NCBI GenBank assembly: GCA_963643985.1
Contig: CAVINP010000014.1
Coordinates: 1 to 28,927 of the forward strand
DNA from: SFTH01 sp963643985
Lineage (GTDB): Bacteria; Bacillota; Clostridia; Christensenellales; Aristaeellaceae
Direction of reading: 5' to 3'
Length of the DNA: 28,927 nucleotides
Below the pieces are notes generated by a model. It was not told the DNA's origin. It saw only the letters and a list, made by a program, of their open reading frames with translations, and searched no databases. Position numbers and translations under genes: made by a program. The stretch's first letter is position 1; every line of letters begins with the position of its first letter. Below, one piece after another: positions 20,493 through 28,927 of the stretch.

Positions 20493-22871
20493 TCATGTCT
20501 GCTCCTGCGGCTTGGTGGTGATGATCTTATACAGCTCGGTATCCTTCGGAAAGCGATCCACGAACGGCAGTATGGTGCTGCCGTAAAAAAGCAGCCCTTC
20601 GCCTTCACCGCTGTGGGTGACATACGAGAGCTGATGGGGAGAAATATTGAGCTGTTTGGCGAGAATCTGCCTGTCGCCGGAAGCCTGGTTGAGCATGAAC
20701 ACGTAGTCCGAGTTTTCAAAGATGTTCTCAACCTCGCGCGAGGAGAGCAGATCCTTCACGTTCTGCGTGATGCCCGTCGGAATGCCGCCCCACTTTCTGA
20801 AGCGCTTCCAGATCTCAACCGTGTACGCTGCCGTCTGCTCTTCTCTGAGCAGCAAGTGCATCTCGTCGATGTAGTACCTCGTGGACTTGTGCGCCTCGCG
20901 GTTAATGGTGACTCTGTTCCACACTGCGTCCTGCACGATGAGCATACCGATCTTCTTCAGCTGCTTGCCCAGTTCCTTGATGTCAAAGGACACGATGCGG
21001 TTCTCGATGTTGATGCTCGTTCTGTGGTTGAACACGTTCAGCGAACCGGTGACGTAGATTTCCAGAGCCGTCGCCACATACTGCGCTTCCTTTTCCTCCT
21101 GCGTCAGCAGCGCATTGTACAGATCCTCCAGTATCGGCATATTTTCGGGAACGGGATTTTCCAGATACTTGCGGTACACCATGCGCACACAGCGGTCGAT
21201 GATGGTCTTCTCCACCGGCTGCAGCCCCTCCTTGCCGCCGACGATCAGCTCACACAGCGACAGGATGAAGTCCGACTTCAGCGACAGCGGATTCTCGTCA
21301 TCACTGTAGTTGAGGTTGAGATCCATAGGGTTGATGTAGTCACTGGAGGTCGGCGAGATCTTGATGACCTGACCGCCCAAGCGCTCCACCAGCGTGCCGT
21401 ATTCCGCTTCGGGATCGCAGATGATGATGTCATCGTCCGTGACGAAGAACACGTTTGCGATCTCGCGCTTGGCGGCAAAGCTCTTTCCGGAGCCGGGCGT
21501 ACCGAGTATCAGACCGTTGGGATTCTTCAAGAGCTTGCGATCCACCATGATGAGGTTATTGCTGAGCGCGTTTATGCCGCAGTACAGGGCGCTCTTTCCG
21601 CTCTGGAAAAGTTCCTGCGTGGTAAAGGGCACGAAGATGGCCACGGACGAGGTCGTCATGCCGCGCTGGATCTCCACCTGATTAAGTCCCAGCGGCAGGC
21701 TGCTCATGAGGCCCTCCTCCTGCCTGTAGTCCAGACAGGTCAGCTGGCAGTTGTATTTCTGGGCAATGGAGTTCGCCTGGAATACGTTGTTGTTGAGCTG
21801 CTGCTTGCCGTCCGCGACGTTCAGTATAAGGAACGTCAGCAGAAACATTCTTTCATTGCGCGATTGCAGATCCTGAAGCAGCTTTTTGGCCTCGTTGCCG
21901 TAGGTGGCGAGGTCTGAGGGGATGATGTCCATGTCATAACCGGCGCGCACGGCCTTTTTCTGCTCTTCAATGGTCATCTTCTGCAGATCCGTGATCTTGC
22001 GCTTAATGGTCTTGATGGCCTTGACCTGATCCACGGACTGCACGTGCATGGTGACGATGAGGCTGCTCTGCATATCCAGAAAATCCGCCAGCATACGGTC
22101 ATTGAGTTCGGGAGCGAGTATCTGCAAACAGCTGACCTGACCGAGCTTTTTGCCCATCGTAAAGAGCTTGCCGGTCTTAAAGGAAAAGGAACTCGGCGCG
22201 ATGAAGTCCTTGGCGGAGAGACCCATCATGGGCAGCCAGTTCCACTCAAAGCGGAACGTACTCTGCTCGTCCATGTGGAATATGCCGTGCATCAGCTCCA
22301 GCCGCCGCTTGCCGTTTAAGGATTCCGCCTGCACGCCCAGACGCTTGAAGTTGTTGAGTACGTCCGTCTCAATGCGCTCCAGTCTGGGCTTGGCGGATTT
22401 GATGCCGTCCGCCTCAATGCCGAAGGTCAGGTACTTGGTCTTGATCAGGCCGTTGTTGCCCTTCGCCAGCTGATCCTTGAGCATCTGGGTGTACTCCATG
22501 CGAATGCTGTCGTGCTCGTCGCCCTTGAGGGGGATGGCGATGCGCTCGGAGTAGGTGTCCTTGTTGGCAGCGGTGTTGATGAACGACAGTTCAAAGCGCA
22601 CCGAGCTGTCAAAGTAATTGAGGAAATCGCACCAGCCGTCAAAGATCGCGGTCTTGTCCTCGTTTTGGTTCAATTGGTAATTGATGTCCTGAAACTGCAG
22701 CGTCTTGGTGTAGTAGCTGTCGCTGACCCGGCAGATGCCGTCCGGGTACATCCGCTGAAAGGGTATGGAATCCTGCGCGGACTTATGTCTTTTGTCTTGT
22801 CTCCTGGCATTCCTGATCGCAGCTTCAATCTGCTTTCTTTCGGCTCTTGTGAGCTTGTTTGCCTTGGACAA
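20493..22871 (-). CDS. virB4: VirB4-family conjugation ATPase
   Basis: A 792-residue VirB4/TraE-type ATPase (CD1110-like) that powers the type IV secretion channel from the cytoplasmic face. The C-terminal RecA-like domain has Walker A GTPGSGKS at 457-464 and Walker B RYYIDEMHLLL with Asp669/Glu670. A conserved downstream segment follows (GGIPTGITQNVKDLLSS, NSDYVFMLNQASGDRQIL). The N-terminal region is the usual VirB4 domain that contacts membrane partners. The start is TTG 22871: GGGAGGTG lies 7 bases upstream and the next in-frame ATG would delete about 40 conserved-looking residues. It begins inside prgI (47-base overlap). Length and motifs are normal. Confidence 0.95.
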   Translation of the reverse strand: MSKANKLTRAERKQIEAAIRNARRQDKRHKSAQDSIPFQRMYPDGICRVSDSYYTKTLQFQDINYQLNQNEDKTAIFDGWCDFLNYFDSSVRFELSFINTAANKDTYSERIAIPLKGDEHDSIRMEYTQMLKDQLAKGNNGLIKTKYLTFGIEADGIKSAKPRLERIETDVLNNFKRLGVQAESLNGKRRLELMHGIFHMDEQSTFRFEWNWLPMMGLSAKDFIAPSSFSFKTGKLFTMGKKLGQVSCLQILAPELNDRMLADFLDMQSSLIVTMHVQSVDQVKAIKTIKRKITDLQKMTIEEQKKAVRAGYDMDIIPSDLATYGNEAKKLLQDLQSRNERMFLLTFLILNVADGKQQLNNNVFQANSIAQKYNCQLTCLDYRQEEGLMSSLPLGLNQVEIQRGMTTSSVAIFVPFTTQELFQSGKSALYCGINALSNNLIMVDRKLLKNPNGLILGTPGSGKSFAAKREIANVFFVTDDDIIICDPEAEYGTLVERLGGQVIKISPTSSDYINPMDLNLNYSDDENPLSLKSDFILSLCELIVGGKEGLQPVEKTIIDRCVRMVYRKYLENPVPENMPILEDLYNALLTQEEKEAQYVATALEIYVTGSLNVFNHRTSINIENRIVSFDIKELGKQLKKIGMLIVQDAVWNRVTINREAHKSTRYYIDEMHLLLREEQTAAYTVEIWKRFRKWGGIPTGITQNVKDLLSSREVENIFENSDYVFMLNQASGDRQILAKQLNISPHQLSYVTHSGEGEGLLFYGSTILPFVDRFPKDTELYKIITTKPQEQT

Positions 22872-23223
22872 TCTGTCGCACCTCCCTGTCTAATTTGTCC
22901 TGACGAATGACCAGATCGTAGAAATTGCGCGTCTCGTAAGGCCTGACCTTGGGACGCAGAAAGCTGACCTGAATGATATTGCGGAGAATCTTCTCCAGCG
23001 GCTGACCGTTCTTTTCGTACATGGCAAAGAGAAAGAACGGCAGCATGACCAGCACCATGATGAGGGTCGCCATGCTGTTGCTGAGGCGGCTCTTTGTCAG
23101 GAAAAAGAGCGGCACGCCGACCAGCAGCCCTGCGCCGAAGCAGATGATCTGCCGCTTCGTTAGGTTGAAGACCACCTTGGTCTTGACTGCGTTCATGTCC
23201 TTGGGGACGGGAACATAGGCCAT
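22825..23223 (-). CDS. prgI: PrgI-family (VirB3-like) inner-membrane channel protein
   Basis: A 132-residue membrane protein of the PrgI family, the Gram-positive counterpart of VirB3. After MAYVPVPKDMNAVKTKVVFNLTKRQ come two hydrophobic helices, about 26-43 (IICFGAGLLVGVPLFFL) and 50-68 (MATLIMVLVMLPFFLFAMY). A basic cytoplasmic segment follows with KILRNIIQVSFLRPKVRPYETRN. AAGGAGG precedes ATG 23223 with good spacing. Its end overlaps the virB4 start by 47 bases, which fits the close VirB3/VirB4 partnership. The VirB6-like protein that often lies before it is not seen; the adhesin and sortase genes take that position here. Confidence 0.9.
   Translation of the reverse strand: MAYVPVPKDMNAVKTKVVFNLTKRQIICFGAGLLVGVPLFFLTKSRLSNSMATLIMVLVMLPFFLFAMYEKNGQPLEKILRNIIQVSFLRPKVRPYETRNFYDLVIRQDKLDREVRQIVQGKQAHKSRKKAD
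22879..22886 (-). promoter_or_regulatory. Shine-Dalgarno site fixing the TTG start of virB4
   Basis: On the minus strand this reads GGGAGGTG, 7 bases before TTG 22871 and inside the 3' end of prgI. It is the only good ribosome site near the N-terminus, so it decides the start codon. Confidence 0.75.
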
Positions 23224-23255
23224 CTTGTGAACCTCCTTATCGTATTATTTGGATT

Positions 23256-24206
23256 TCATGCGGAATACGAGCCGATGCGCTTGGCGACCACCAGCATACG
23301 CCCGTTGTCCTGTGAGTATTCGCAGGTGCAGAGCGTGAGCAGATGATCGCCGTAGCTGGCGGTCGCGCCGGTATCATAGAGTGCGCGGGAAGCGCAGGCG
23401 GAGACGTAGGCATTGAATTCATCCGCATTGGCCGCATCGGCGAAGCTGTAATACCTGAAATCGTGCGACGTGTACACCGGCGTGGTCAGGGCGTACATGA
23501 CCTCGTAGAGATAGACCCCGTTCATCGTTTCAAACACGATATAGCGGTGCGCCTCGTAATAGGCTTTTTGCTTGTAGTTGGTGAGCGAGGCAAACATCTT
23601 GCCGCTGCGCATATTATGGCCGTAGATGATGACGTTGTCGCTCGTATCCGGATCGCAGATCTCGGAGACATACAGCGTGCCGTTGTAGGACTTTCTGCCG
23701 TTGAAATCGCGGTAGAGGTAGTAGTTTTTCCTGGATGGCGTGTGCATGACGGGATAATCGATGACCGTGCCGGGAATGCTGAGCCAGCCGATGCAGTCGC
23801 GGTTGCGCTCGTGCAGAGCCGTGATGCCGTGGACGGAGACGGCGGGAAGATCCGCAGCAGCACTGTCATTTGAGGCAGCACTGCCATCGGCGGAAGAAAC
23901 CTCGGATTCGTTGTTTGCAGAATCGCTATCCGCATTGTTATAAGTCATAATCCAGTCAGTTCCTTGAATCACGTCATCGTCGGCCGCCTCGCCTCTTGAA
24001 TCATCCTGCGAAATGCTGTTCTGTCCTGTGGCCCCGGAGTTCTGCGATCCCGAAGCTGCGTGAAGCGCAGCCAGTTCCGCCCATAAGGCATCCGACTGCG
24101 CCTCGTCCGCAAAATAGAGACAGAATTGATAGCCGCAAAAGGCAACAGCAGAAAGCGACAGCATAAACAGCAGCGTACACAGCAGCGCCTTTATCCGTGT
24201 GCTCAT
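23256..24206 (-). CDS. srtB: Class B sortase
   Basis: A 316-residue membrane-anchored transpeptidase. It cleaves a C-terminal sorting signal between Thr and Gly and attaches the protein to the cell wall. One N-terminal membrane segment (about 5-30) is followed by a low-complexity Asp/Ser/Ala spacer (about 55-118) and the class B sortase domain (about 120-316). The catalytic triad is visible: His197 in NVIIYGHNM, Cys295 in TLCTC, and Arg303 in NGRMLVVAKR. The start ATG 24206 overlaps the adhesin stop as ATGA, so the adjacent TPKTG protein is its obvious substrate. The acidic spacer of about 60 residues is unusually long and may span part of the wall. Confidence 0.93.
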   Translation of the reverse strand: MSTRIKALLCTLLFMLSLSAVAFCGYQFCLYFADEAQSDALWAELAALHAASGSQNSGATGQNSISQDDSRGEAADDDVIQGTDWIMTYNNADSDSANNESEVSSADGSAASNDSAAADLPAVSVHGITALHERNRDCIGWLSIPGTVIDYPVMHTPSRKNYYLYRDFNGRKSYNGTLYVSEICDPDTSDNVIIYGHNMRSGKMFASLTNYKQKAYYEAHRYIVFETMNGVYLYEVMYALTTPVYTSHDFRYYSFADAANADEFNAYVSACASRALYDTGATASYGDHLLTLCTCEYSQDNGRMLVVAKRIGSYSA

Positions 24207-27200
24207 CTCTTGCGCTTGCCGAGCAGCAGCATCGCCACGATGAGCCCCAGCAGACCGATGCCGCCGGCCACTGCCAAAATGACGGGATTGCGCTCATCGC
24301 CGGTCTTCGGTGTACCGGAACCACCGCCGCCCGTGCTTGTTGTCGTGGTCGGCGTGGCAGTGGGCGTGACTACGGCTGCGTCCTGCATGGTGACCTTTTG
24401 AATATCGCCCGTCGCCTGCACCTCAAAGGTAATGTCTTCCGCGACCGTGTAGCCGTCAGGCGCGCTCTCCTCGTGCAGCGTGTATCTGCCGACCGGCAGC
24501 TTTTCGATGTAGTGCGGCTCCGTGGTCGATGTCCAGCTGTCGATGGTATTGCCGTTTGCATCCAGCAGTGTCAGCTTCGCGCATGCAAGCTCGTTGCCGG
24601 CAATATCGGTCTTGGAGATCTGCAACTTGGTGCAATCATCCTTCATGGTGACCTTCTGAATCTCGCCCGTGGTCTGCACCTCAAACGTGATGTCCTCCGC
24701 GACGATATAGCCGTCCGGCGCAGTTTCTTCATGCAGCGTGTACGTGCCGGCAGACAGCATCTCGATGTAGTGCGGTTCAGTGTCCGAAGTCCAGCTGACG
24801 ATCGTATTGCCCTCTGCGTCCAGCAGCGTCAGCTGTGCGCCCGCGATCTCATTGCCGGCGATGTCGGTCTTGGAGATCTGCAGCTTCGTCACGCCGTCCG
24901 CCATTGCGACCTTCTGAATCTCGCCCGTGTCTATGATCTCAAAGGCCACGTCCTCCGCGACCGTGTAGCCGTCCGGTGCAGCTTCCTCGTGCAGGGTATA
25001 CTTGCCGATGGGCAGCATCTCGATGTAGTGCGGTTCGGTGGTTGATACCCAGCTTGCAACGGTATTGCCGTGCGCGTCGAGTATCGTCAGCGTTGCACCC
25101 TCCAGTTCGTTTCCGCCGATGTCGGTCTTGGAGATCTGCAGCTTCGTCACATCGTCCTGCATGGTGGCCTTTTGCACGCGCCCGGTGTTCTCAACCGTGA
25201 ACGTGATGCTCTCCGCCGTGGTATAGCCGTCCGCAGGCAGCGTTTCCGTCAGCGTGTACGTCTTGCCGATGACAAGCCCCGATATGGTGTGCGTCTTGCT
25301 GTCCGTGACCCACGAGTCGATGATATTGCCGTCCGCATCCGAGACCTGCAGGTGTGCGCCCTCGACCGGAAGCCCCGTGGTTAGGCTGGCCTTGGAGAAG
25401 GCCACCTGCGTACACTGGTTCCAGAAGGTGTACTTGAAGGTCTGATCTGCGGTCTCGCCCGTAAAGCTGAAGCTGCACTTCGTATCCGTATCGCAGAAAT
25501 AGCCCTGCGGCGGCACGAGCTCGCAGATGTAGTAGTCAAAGCCTATGGGCAGATCCGCGCCGAAGGCGAGCGAACCCGTGGAATCCGTGGCCCGCTGCTC
25601 AATGAGCGTATCCTTTGCCATGACGACATTGCCGTTGCAGGTAATGTCCTCGCCCGTGAACAGAGCGAATACCGCGCCCTCCAGAGGTTCCTGGGTCGTA
25701 TTGTCCTGCTTATGCACCAGCACGGAGGCCTTCTTGCGCTCGTTCTGCCAATCCTCAGAGTAGGTGACGACGGGCGTGGCGGAGTCTCTGTAGCTCAAAT
25801 CAATCATGCGCGGGGTGTTGTCCAGCACATAGCCGTTCTGCGTCTCGATCTCCTGCACGTAGTATTTGCCCAGTGGCAGGTTGTCGATGCGGGCGATGCC
25901 GCTGCTGTCCGTGGTGATGGTCGCCACGAGATCGCCTGCGCTGTAATATTTGCCCGATACGCCGTCCGCATAGAGGATGTCCTCATAGGCGTACACGCCG
26001 AAGGTCACGTCCTGCAGCTGGCCCGTGATATAGCCGAAAGCGCTGCCGATCTTGCCGCCGGCGGTATCGAAGGAGGAGACATCGCTTAAGAACTCGCCGC
26101 TCTTGCTGATGATGATCGTACCGGTGGGCACTTCATCCGTCATGGTGACCTTCTGACCCTCCGCTGCGCCGGTCACGGTGAACTCGACCGAATTGCTCAG
26201 CAGATAGCCGTAGGGAGCGATCTCCTCTCGCAGCGTGTAGGTTGAGCCGACATCAAGTCCTTCGATGATGTGCGGTTCGACGGCGACGGATGTCCAGCTG
26301 TCGATGACATTGCCCTGCGCATCCAACAGTATCATGGACGCGCCGTCCAGCTCAACGCCGGTCGTGGCATCTGCCTTGCTGATGGACAGTTGTATGGGAT
26401 CATCCTTGAAGATGCTCTTGCTCTCAAAGCGTGCCGTTTCCTGGCCGTGGTACACGACCTCGACCGACTGCACTTCGTCCGAGAGCTGATAGCCGTCGGG
26501 CGGAACGATTTCCCCGATGAGATAGCTACCGATGGGCAGGTCGATGTCAAAGGTCGCCAGACCGCGCTCGTCCGTTACGGCGGTAGACAGGCAACTGCCT
26601 GCGGTAACGATGACGGTATTGTCTGCAACGATGTCGGATCCTGCGTAGAGTGCAAAGCTTGCACCGGGGAGCTTCAATGTGCCGTCCGCGTTCTGCTTCT
26701 CAACCGTGACAGCGTGCTTCTGGCGGCTGTTCTGCACACAGATCGTGGCATTCAGACCGGATTCGTCAAACGAAACATCATCCGAAGCATCGTATTCGTC
26801 CCCGAAATCGGAGAGCAGCATGGGGCGGTTCTCGTCCGGATCCGACAGCGTCACGCTGTAGACGCTGCGGTTGAGCACATAACCCTCCGCAGCCTGCTTT
26901 TCACTGACGGTATACGTTCCGAAGGGCAGCTTTTCGGTTTGTGCTTCGCCGTTTGCGTCCGTGGTGAGCGTGGCCACGAGCGTACCGTCTTCGGCGTATA
27001 CCTCGAATACGCAGTTTGCGAGGCGGCGGTTTTCGTAGATGAATCGGTTGTCCGCATAGCCTGTAAGTGCTTCGCCCGTCTTGCAGACGGTGATCGTGCC
27101 GCCGTCCGGCTTTTTCTCGTTCTCGAACACGACCGTGACCGAACTGCCATTGAGCGTGACGGCATATGCCTCCGTGTGCCTGCGATAGCCCGACGGTGCT

Positions 27201-28927
27201 TCGCTCTCAAGCAAGTACACCGTTTCGGTTTCGACCGGCAGCGTGCAGGTCGCCGTGCCGTTCTCGTCCGTGGTCACAAGCGCCAGCTGCTGCAAACAGT
27301 CCGCATCGCCGAATACGTTGATGACCGCTCCTGCCAAATGAATGTTGTTGTCGTCCGCATCGGCCTTGACGATGGTCAGCGTCTTTTGCCCCGTCCAGTT
27401 GACCGAGAAGTGAACGCTGCCGCCGTAGGTCTCGGAGGCATAGCTGCCGAGATTCTGGGTCTTGGTGCCGGTGGTGATGATAAGCGCCTTCCAGATATGG
27501 CTGATGGAGCCGTTCATGTCGCCGGTTTCCCAGGTACCTGTCAGCGTCGCGGGTGCGGTGAAATAGAAGGTCGTGCCACCCGCAATGGTCACCGAGCCGC
27601 CGGTCTGCGTCTCATCGCTGTCCTGACTGTGGTAGGTGACCTCGTCCGGCAGCGTGACGGTGATGCTGTTTCTGGAGTCGGCATTGAGCGTGGTCGTGTT
27701 GGTGGTCTGGATGCCGTCCGAGATGCGCACGATCTCCAGTGTCTTATCGCTCAGAGAGATCTTCGGAGACGGCGGATCCGGCAGATTCTGGATATAGTCG
27801 ATCCAGCCCTCGATGTCGTACTTCTTCACGCCCTTGGACGAGCAGCCCTTCGTGGCGCGGGAGAGTGAACCCGTGTAGAAGTAGCTGACCGCGATGTGCG
27901 TCAGCACCGTGCGCACGTTGGCGGAATAATTGGGATAGTAGGTGGCGGACAGATCCCCCGGACCGCCGTAGCCGTAGTACAATGCCTTGATGAGGTCGGC
28001 ATTCGACTCAAGGATTTCCTGAGCGAAATTGCCGCCCTTGGGGCTGGAGCGATCCGCCTCCAGACAGTAGGCGAACTTGCCGTCCACGTAATACTTGAAG
28101 GTGGAATAGGACGAGCCGAGATCGCTGGGGTACTTGATCTTGGAGCCGCGCGTGACCTTGGCCGAGCCTTCAATGACGATATTGTCGGGCGCAATGTCGT
28201 CCTCGTCATCTTCATCTTCGGTAGGCTCTTCTGTGGCGGAAGGATCCGCAGTGGCTTCGGGATCTACCGTAGTGGTTGGGTCGGTGGTAGCTTCGGGCTC
28301 AGCGGTAGCTTCGGGCTCAGTGGTCGCATTCGGATCGTCCGTGGTTTGGGATGTTTCGCTTGCGGTCGGTTCCGCCGAAGTTTCTGGAACTGGCGAGGAT
28401 TCCTCTGTATTGTTCTCCGTCACAGGCTCTGAAGTCTGCGTTTCGGTGATAACGGGGACATCCGTAGCAACGGGGACTTCCGTGGCAGCAGGGATCTCCG
28501 AAGCAGAAGCATCGGTGGTATCTGGACCATTTGAAATCACGGGCACGTCCGTGGTCGTGGATGTTTCTGTCGTCTCCGGGACATCGGAAATGACCGGAAT
28601 CTCATCAACAGGCTGTTCAGTCGTTTCCGTAGTCTCCGTGCTTTCCGTTGTTTCCGTCACCGTATCGGGATCGATGATCCCAATTTCGGGAACGGACTTC
28701 ATGGTTTCCGTGTACTCTTTTTCGGAGGGAATCTCCTCAATGATTTCTTCCGCAGGATCGACGGTTTCGTTGTCGATGGCCGGTGCCTCATAGCCGTCAT
28801 CGTATTCCTCGTAGATTTCCTCCGTCTCATCGACTGCGGAGGCATCATCATCCAATGGAGATTCAACGATTTCCGCCTCCGTCACCGTGACGATGCGGCT
28901 GATTTCGTCGGCAGGATGACCGCTCGC
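24203..28927 (-). CDS. Sortase-anchored Cna-B repeat adhesin/pilin with thioester-like domain (5' end outside window)
   Basis: The frame stays open to the right edge (upstream of GTG 28885 it reads ASGHPADEISRIVTV), so the true start and signal peptide are missing; numbering here counts from 28885. Residues 1-230 are an acidic Thr/Glu/Pro stalk. Residues about 235-380 resemble a thioester (TQXA-like) domain, with FAYCLEAD (Cys274) but THIAVSYFY where TQxA is usual, so the bond-forming Gln is not evident. A beta-rich region follows, then about ten Cna-B/SpaA-like domains (from about 500 to 1503). Many have ISKTD-type Lys and LHEE-type Glu expected for isopeptide bonds; the last three are near-identical 86-residue repeats. 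A Thr/Gly linker, TPKTG, a membrane helix and GKRKR end the protein. It probably mediates attachment to cells or host tissue during transfer. Confidence 0.9.
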   Translation of the reverse strand, partial: ASGHPADEISRIVTVTEAEIVESPLDDDASAVDETEEIYEEYDDGYEAPAIDNETVDPAEEIIEEIPSEKEYTETMKSVPEIGIIDPDTVTETTESTETTETTEQPVDEIPVISDVPETTETSTTTDVPVISNGPDTTDASASEIPAATEVPVATDVPVITETQTSEPVTENNTEESSPVPETSAEPTASETSQTTDDPNATTEPEATAEPEATTDPTTTVDPEATADPSATEEPTEDEDDEDDIAPDNIVIEGSAKVTRGSKIKYPSDLGSSYSTFKYYVDGKFAYCLEADRSSPKGGNFAQEILESNADLIKALYYGYGGPGDLSATYYPNYSANVRTVLTHIAVSYFYTGSLSRATKGCSSKGVKKYDIEGWIDYIQNLPDPPSPKISLSDKTLEIVRISDGIQTTNTTTLNADSRNSITVTLPDEVTYHSQDSDETQTGGSVTIAGGTTFYFTAPATLTGTWETGDMNGSISHIWKALIITTGTKTQNLGSYASETYGGSVHFSVNWTGQKTLTIVKADADDNNIHLAGAVINVFGDADCLQQLALVTTDENGTATCTLPVETETVYLLESEAPSGYRRHTEAYAVTLNGSSVTVVFENEKKPDGGTITVCKTGEALTGYADNRFIYENRRLANCVFEVYAEDGTLVATLTTDANGEAQTEKLPFGTYTVSEKQAAEGYVLNRSVYSVTLSDPDENRPMLLSDFGDEYDASDDVSFDESGLNATICVQNSRQKHAVTVEKQNADGTLKLPGASFALYAGSDIVADNTVIVTAGSCLSTAVTDERGLATFDIDLPIGSYLIGEIVPPDGYQLSDEVQSVEVVYHGQETARFESKSIFKDDPIQLSISKADATTGVELDGASMILLDAQGNVIDSWTSVAVEPHIIEGLDVGSTYTLREEIAPYGYLLSNSVEFTVTGAAEGQKVTMTDEVPTGTIIISKSGEFLSDVSSFDTAGGKIGSAFGYITGQLQDVTFGVYAYEDILYADGVSGKYYSAGDLVATITTDSSGIARIDNLPLGKYYVQEIETQNGYVLDNTPRMIDLSYRDSATPVVTYSEDWQNERKKASVLVHKQDNTTQEPLEGAVFALFTGEDITCNGNVVMAKDTLIEQRATDSTGSLAFGADLPIGFDYYICELVPPQGYFCDTDTKCSFSFTGETADQTFKYTFWNQCTQVAFSKASLTTGLPVEGAHLQVSDADGNIIDSWVTDSKTHTISGLVIGKTYTLTETLPADGYTTAESITFTVENTGRVQKATMQDDVTKLQISKTDIGGNELEGATLTILDAHGNTVASWVSTTEPHYIEMLPIGKYTLHEEAAPDGYTVAEDVAFEIIDTGEIQKVAMADGVTKLQISKTDIAGNEIAGAQLTLLDAEGNTIVSWTSDTEPHYIEMLSAGTYTLHEETAPDGYIVAEDITFEVQTTGEIQKVTMKDDCTKLQISKTDIAGNELACAKLTLLDANGNTIDSWTSTTEPHYIEKLPVGRYTLHEESAPDGYTVAEDITFEVQATGDIQKVTMQDAAVVTPTATPTTTTSTGGGGSGTPKTGDERNPVILAVAGGIGLLGLIVAMLLLGKRKR
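24377..25150 (-). repeat. Three tandem 258-bp repeats in the adhesin gene
   Basis: The units 24893-25150, 24635-24892 and 24377-24634 each encode an 86-residue Cna-B domain. Each begins VTKLQISKTDI or CTKLQISKTDI and includes TEPHYIE, YTLHEE, APDGY and VAED. They differ at scattered positions. Such repeats can expand or shrink by recombination and alter stalk length. Confidence 0.9.
28286..28320. repeat. Short 18-bp tandem repeat in the adhesin stalk
   Basis: GGTAGCTTCGGGCTCAG occurs at 28286-28302 and again at 28304-28320. It encodes part of the ATAEPEATAEPEATTDP region. It is one of several short Thr/Glu/Pro-coding repeats in the stalk. Confidence 0.7.

Noticed and set aside
20613..21917. 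434-codon plus-strand open frame
   Set aside because: Antisense to the ATPase domain of virB4, with no family features.
24377..25150. CRISPR-like array
   Set aside because: The repeats are 258-bp coding units without spacers; they are Cna-B domains.
26270..27868. 532-codon plus-strand open frame
   Set aside because: Antisense to the Cna-B adhesin; the protein is Arg/Val/Asp rich without any motif, a typical shadow.
28883..28885. GTG 28885 as the true start of the adhesin
   Set aside because: The frame stays open to the window edge, there is no convincing ribosome site, and a surface protein of this type needs a signal peptide that is not visible.
1..28927. tRNA or rRNA genes, insertion sequences, integrase and attachment sites
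   Set aside because: I saw no cloverleaf, ribosomal sequence, transposase, integrase or clear att repeats in the window.

Overview
The window is about 28.9 kb of a conjugative transposon / integrative conjugative element (ICE) of the type common in gut Clostridia. The protein set matches that lineage: PrgI, a VirB4 ATPase, a CD1108-type NlpC/P60 protein, DUF4315, DUF4366, TopB, an ArdC/YodL protein, a transposon-transfer assisting protein, a giant methylase-helicase, DUF3849 and MobC. The DNA looks fairly G+C rich, Shine-Dalgarno sites are strong and purine rich, and one TTG start is used. A 58-N run flanked by a duplicated contig end suggests a draft or metagenome-derived scaffold. Nearly everything is on the minus strand, so the biological order runs from the right edge to the left.

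Right part (about 28.9 to 16.4 kb): surface and secretion module. It starts with a large wall-anchored adhesin or pilin whose N-terminus is outside the window. It has a Thr/Glu/Pro stalk, a thioester-like domain, about ten Cna-B-like domains and a TPKTG sorting signal. Next come its class B sortase (ATGA overlap), PrgI (VirB3-like), VirB4, a BRO/KilAC antirepressor-like protein, the CD1108-type NlpC/P60 hydrolase interrupted by the N gap, DUF4315, and a DUF4366 membrane protein carrying an SH3 domain. Together these look like the channel, ATPase, wall-opening and attachment parts of a Gram-positive type IV secretion system.

Middle part (16.4 to 11.8 kb): DNA-processing genes. These are topoisomerase III, a small conserved protein, an ArdC-like metallopeptidase fused to a YodL domain, and a transposon-transfer assisting protein. 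Most are joined by ATGA stop/start overlaps.

Cargo (11.7 to 9.95 kb): an AbiEi-like (DUF6088) / AbiEii toxin-antitoxin pair in visibly AT-richer DNA. It has its own near-consensus promoter buried in a perfect 16+16 bp palindrome and its own intrinsic terminator.

Left part (9.9 kb to 0.2 kb): a 2901-residue ArdC-N / DNA methylase / helicase protein, a DUF3849 protein and the relaxosome protein MobC. A complete TnpV-like gene with its own Shine-Dalgarno lies in another frame of the same strand inside the methylase-helicase gene. MobC is followed by a short intergenic stretch with nested inverted repeats and then the 3' end of a plus-strand gene. The relaxase, coupling protein (VirD4), VirB6-like protein and integrase are not in the window.

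The most notable observations are the overprinted tnpV gene, a C-terminal SVLxxLxxPxP tail shared by three otherwise different ICE proteins, the palindrome-embedded promoter of the AbiE pair, and the duplicated ends of the N gap, which can be merged to restore a full-length 574-residue protein.
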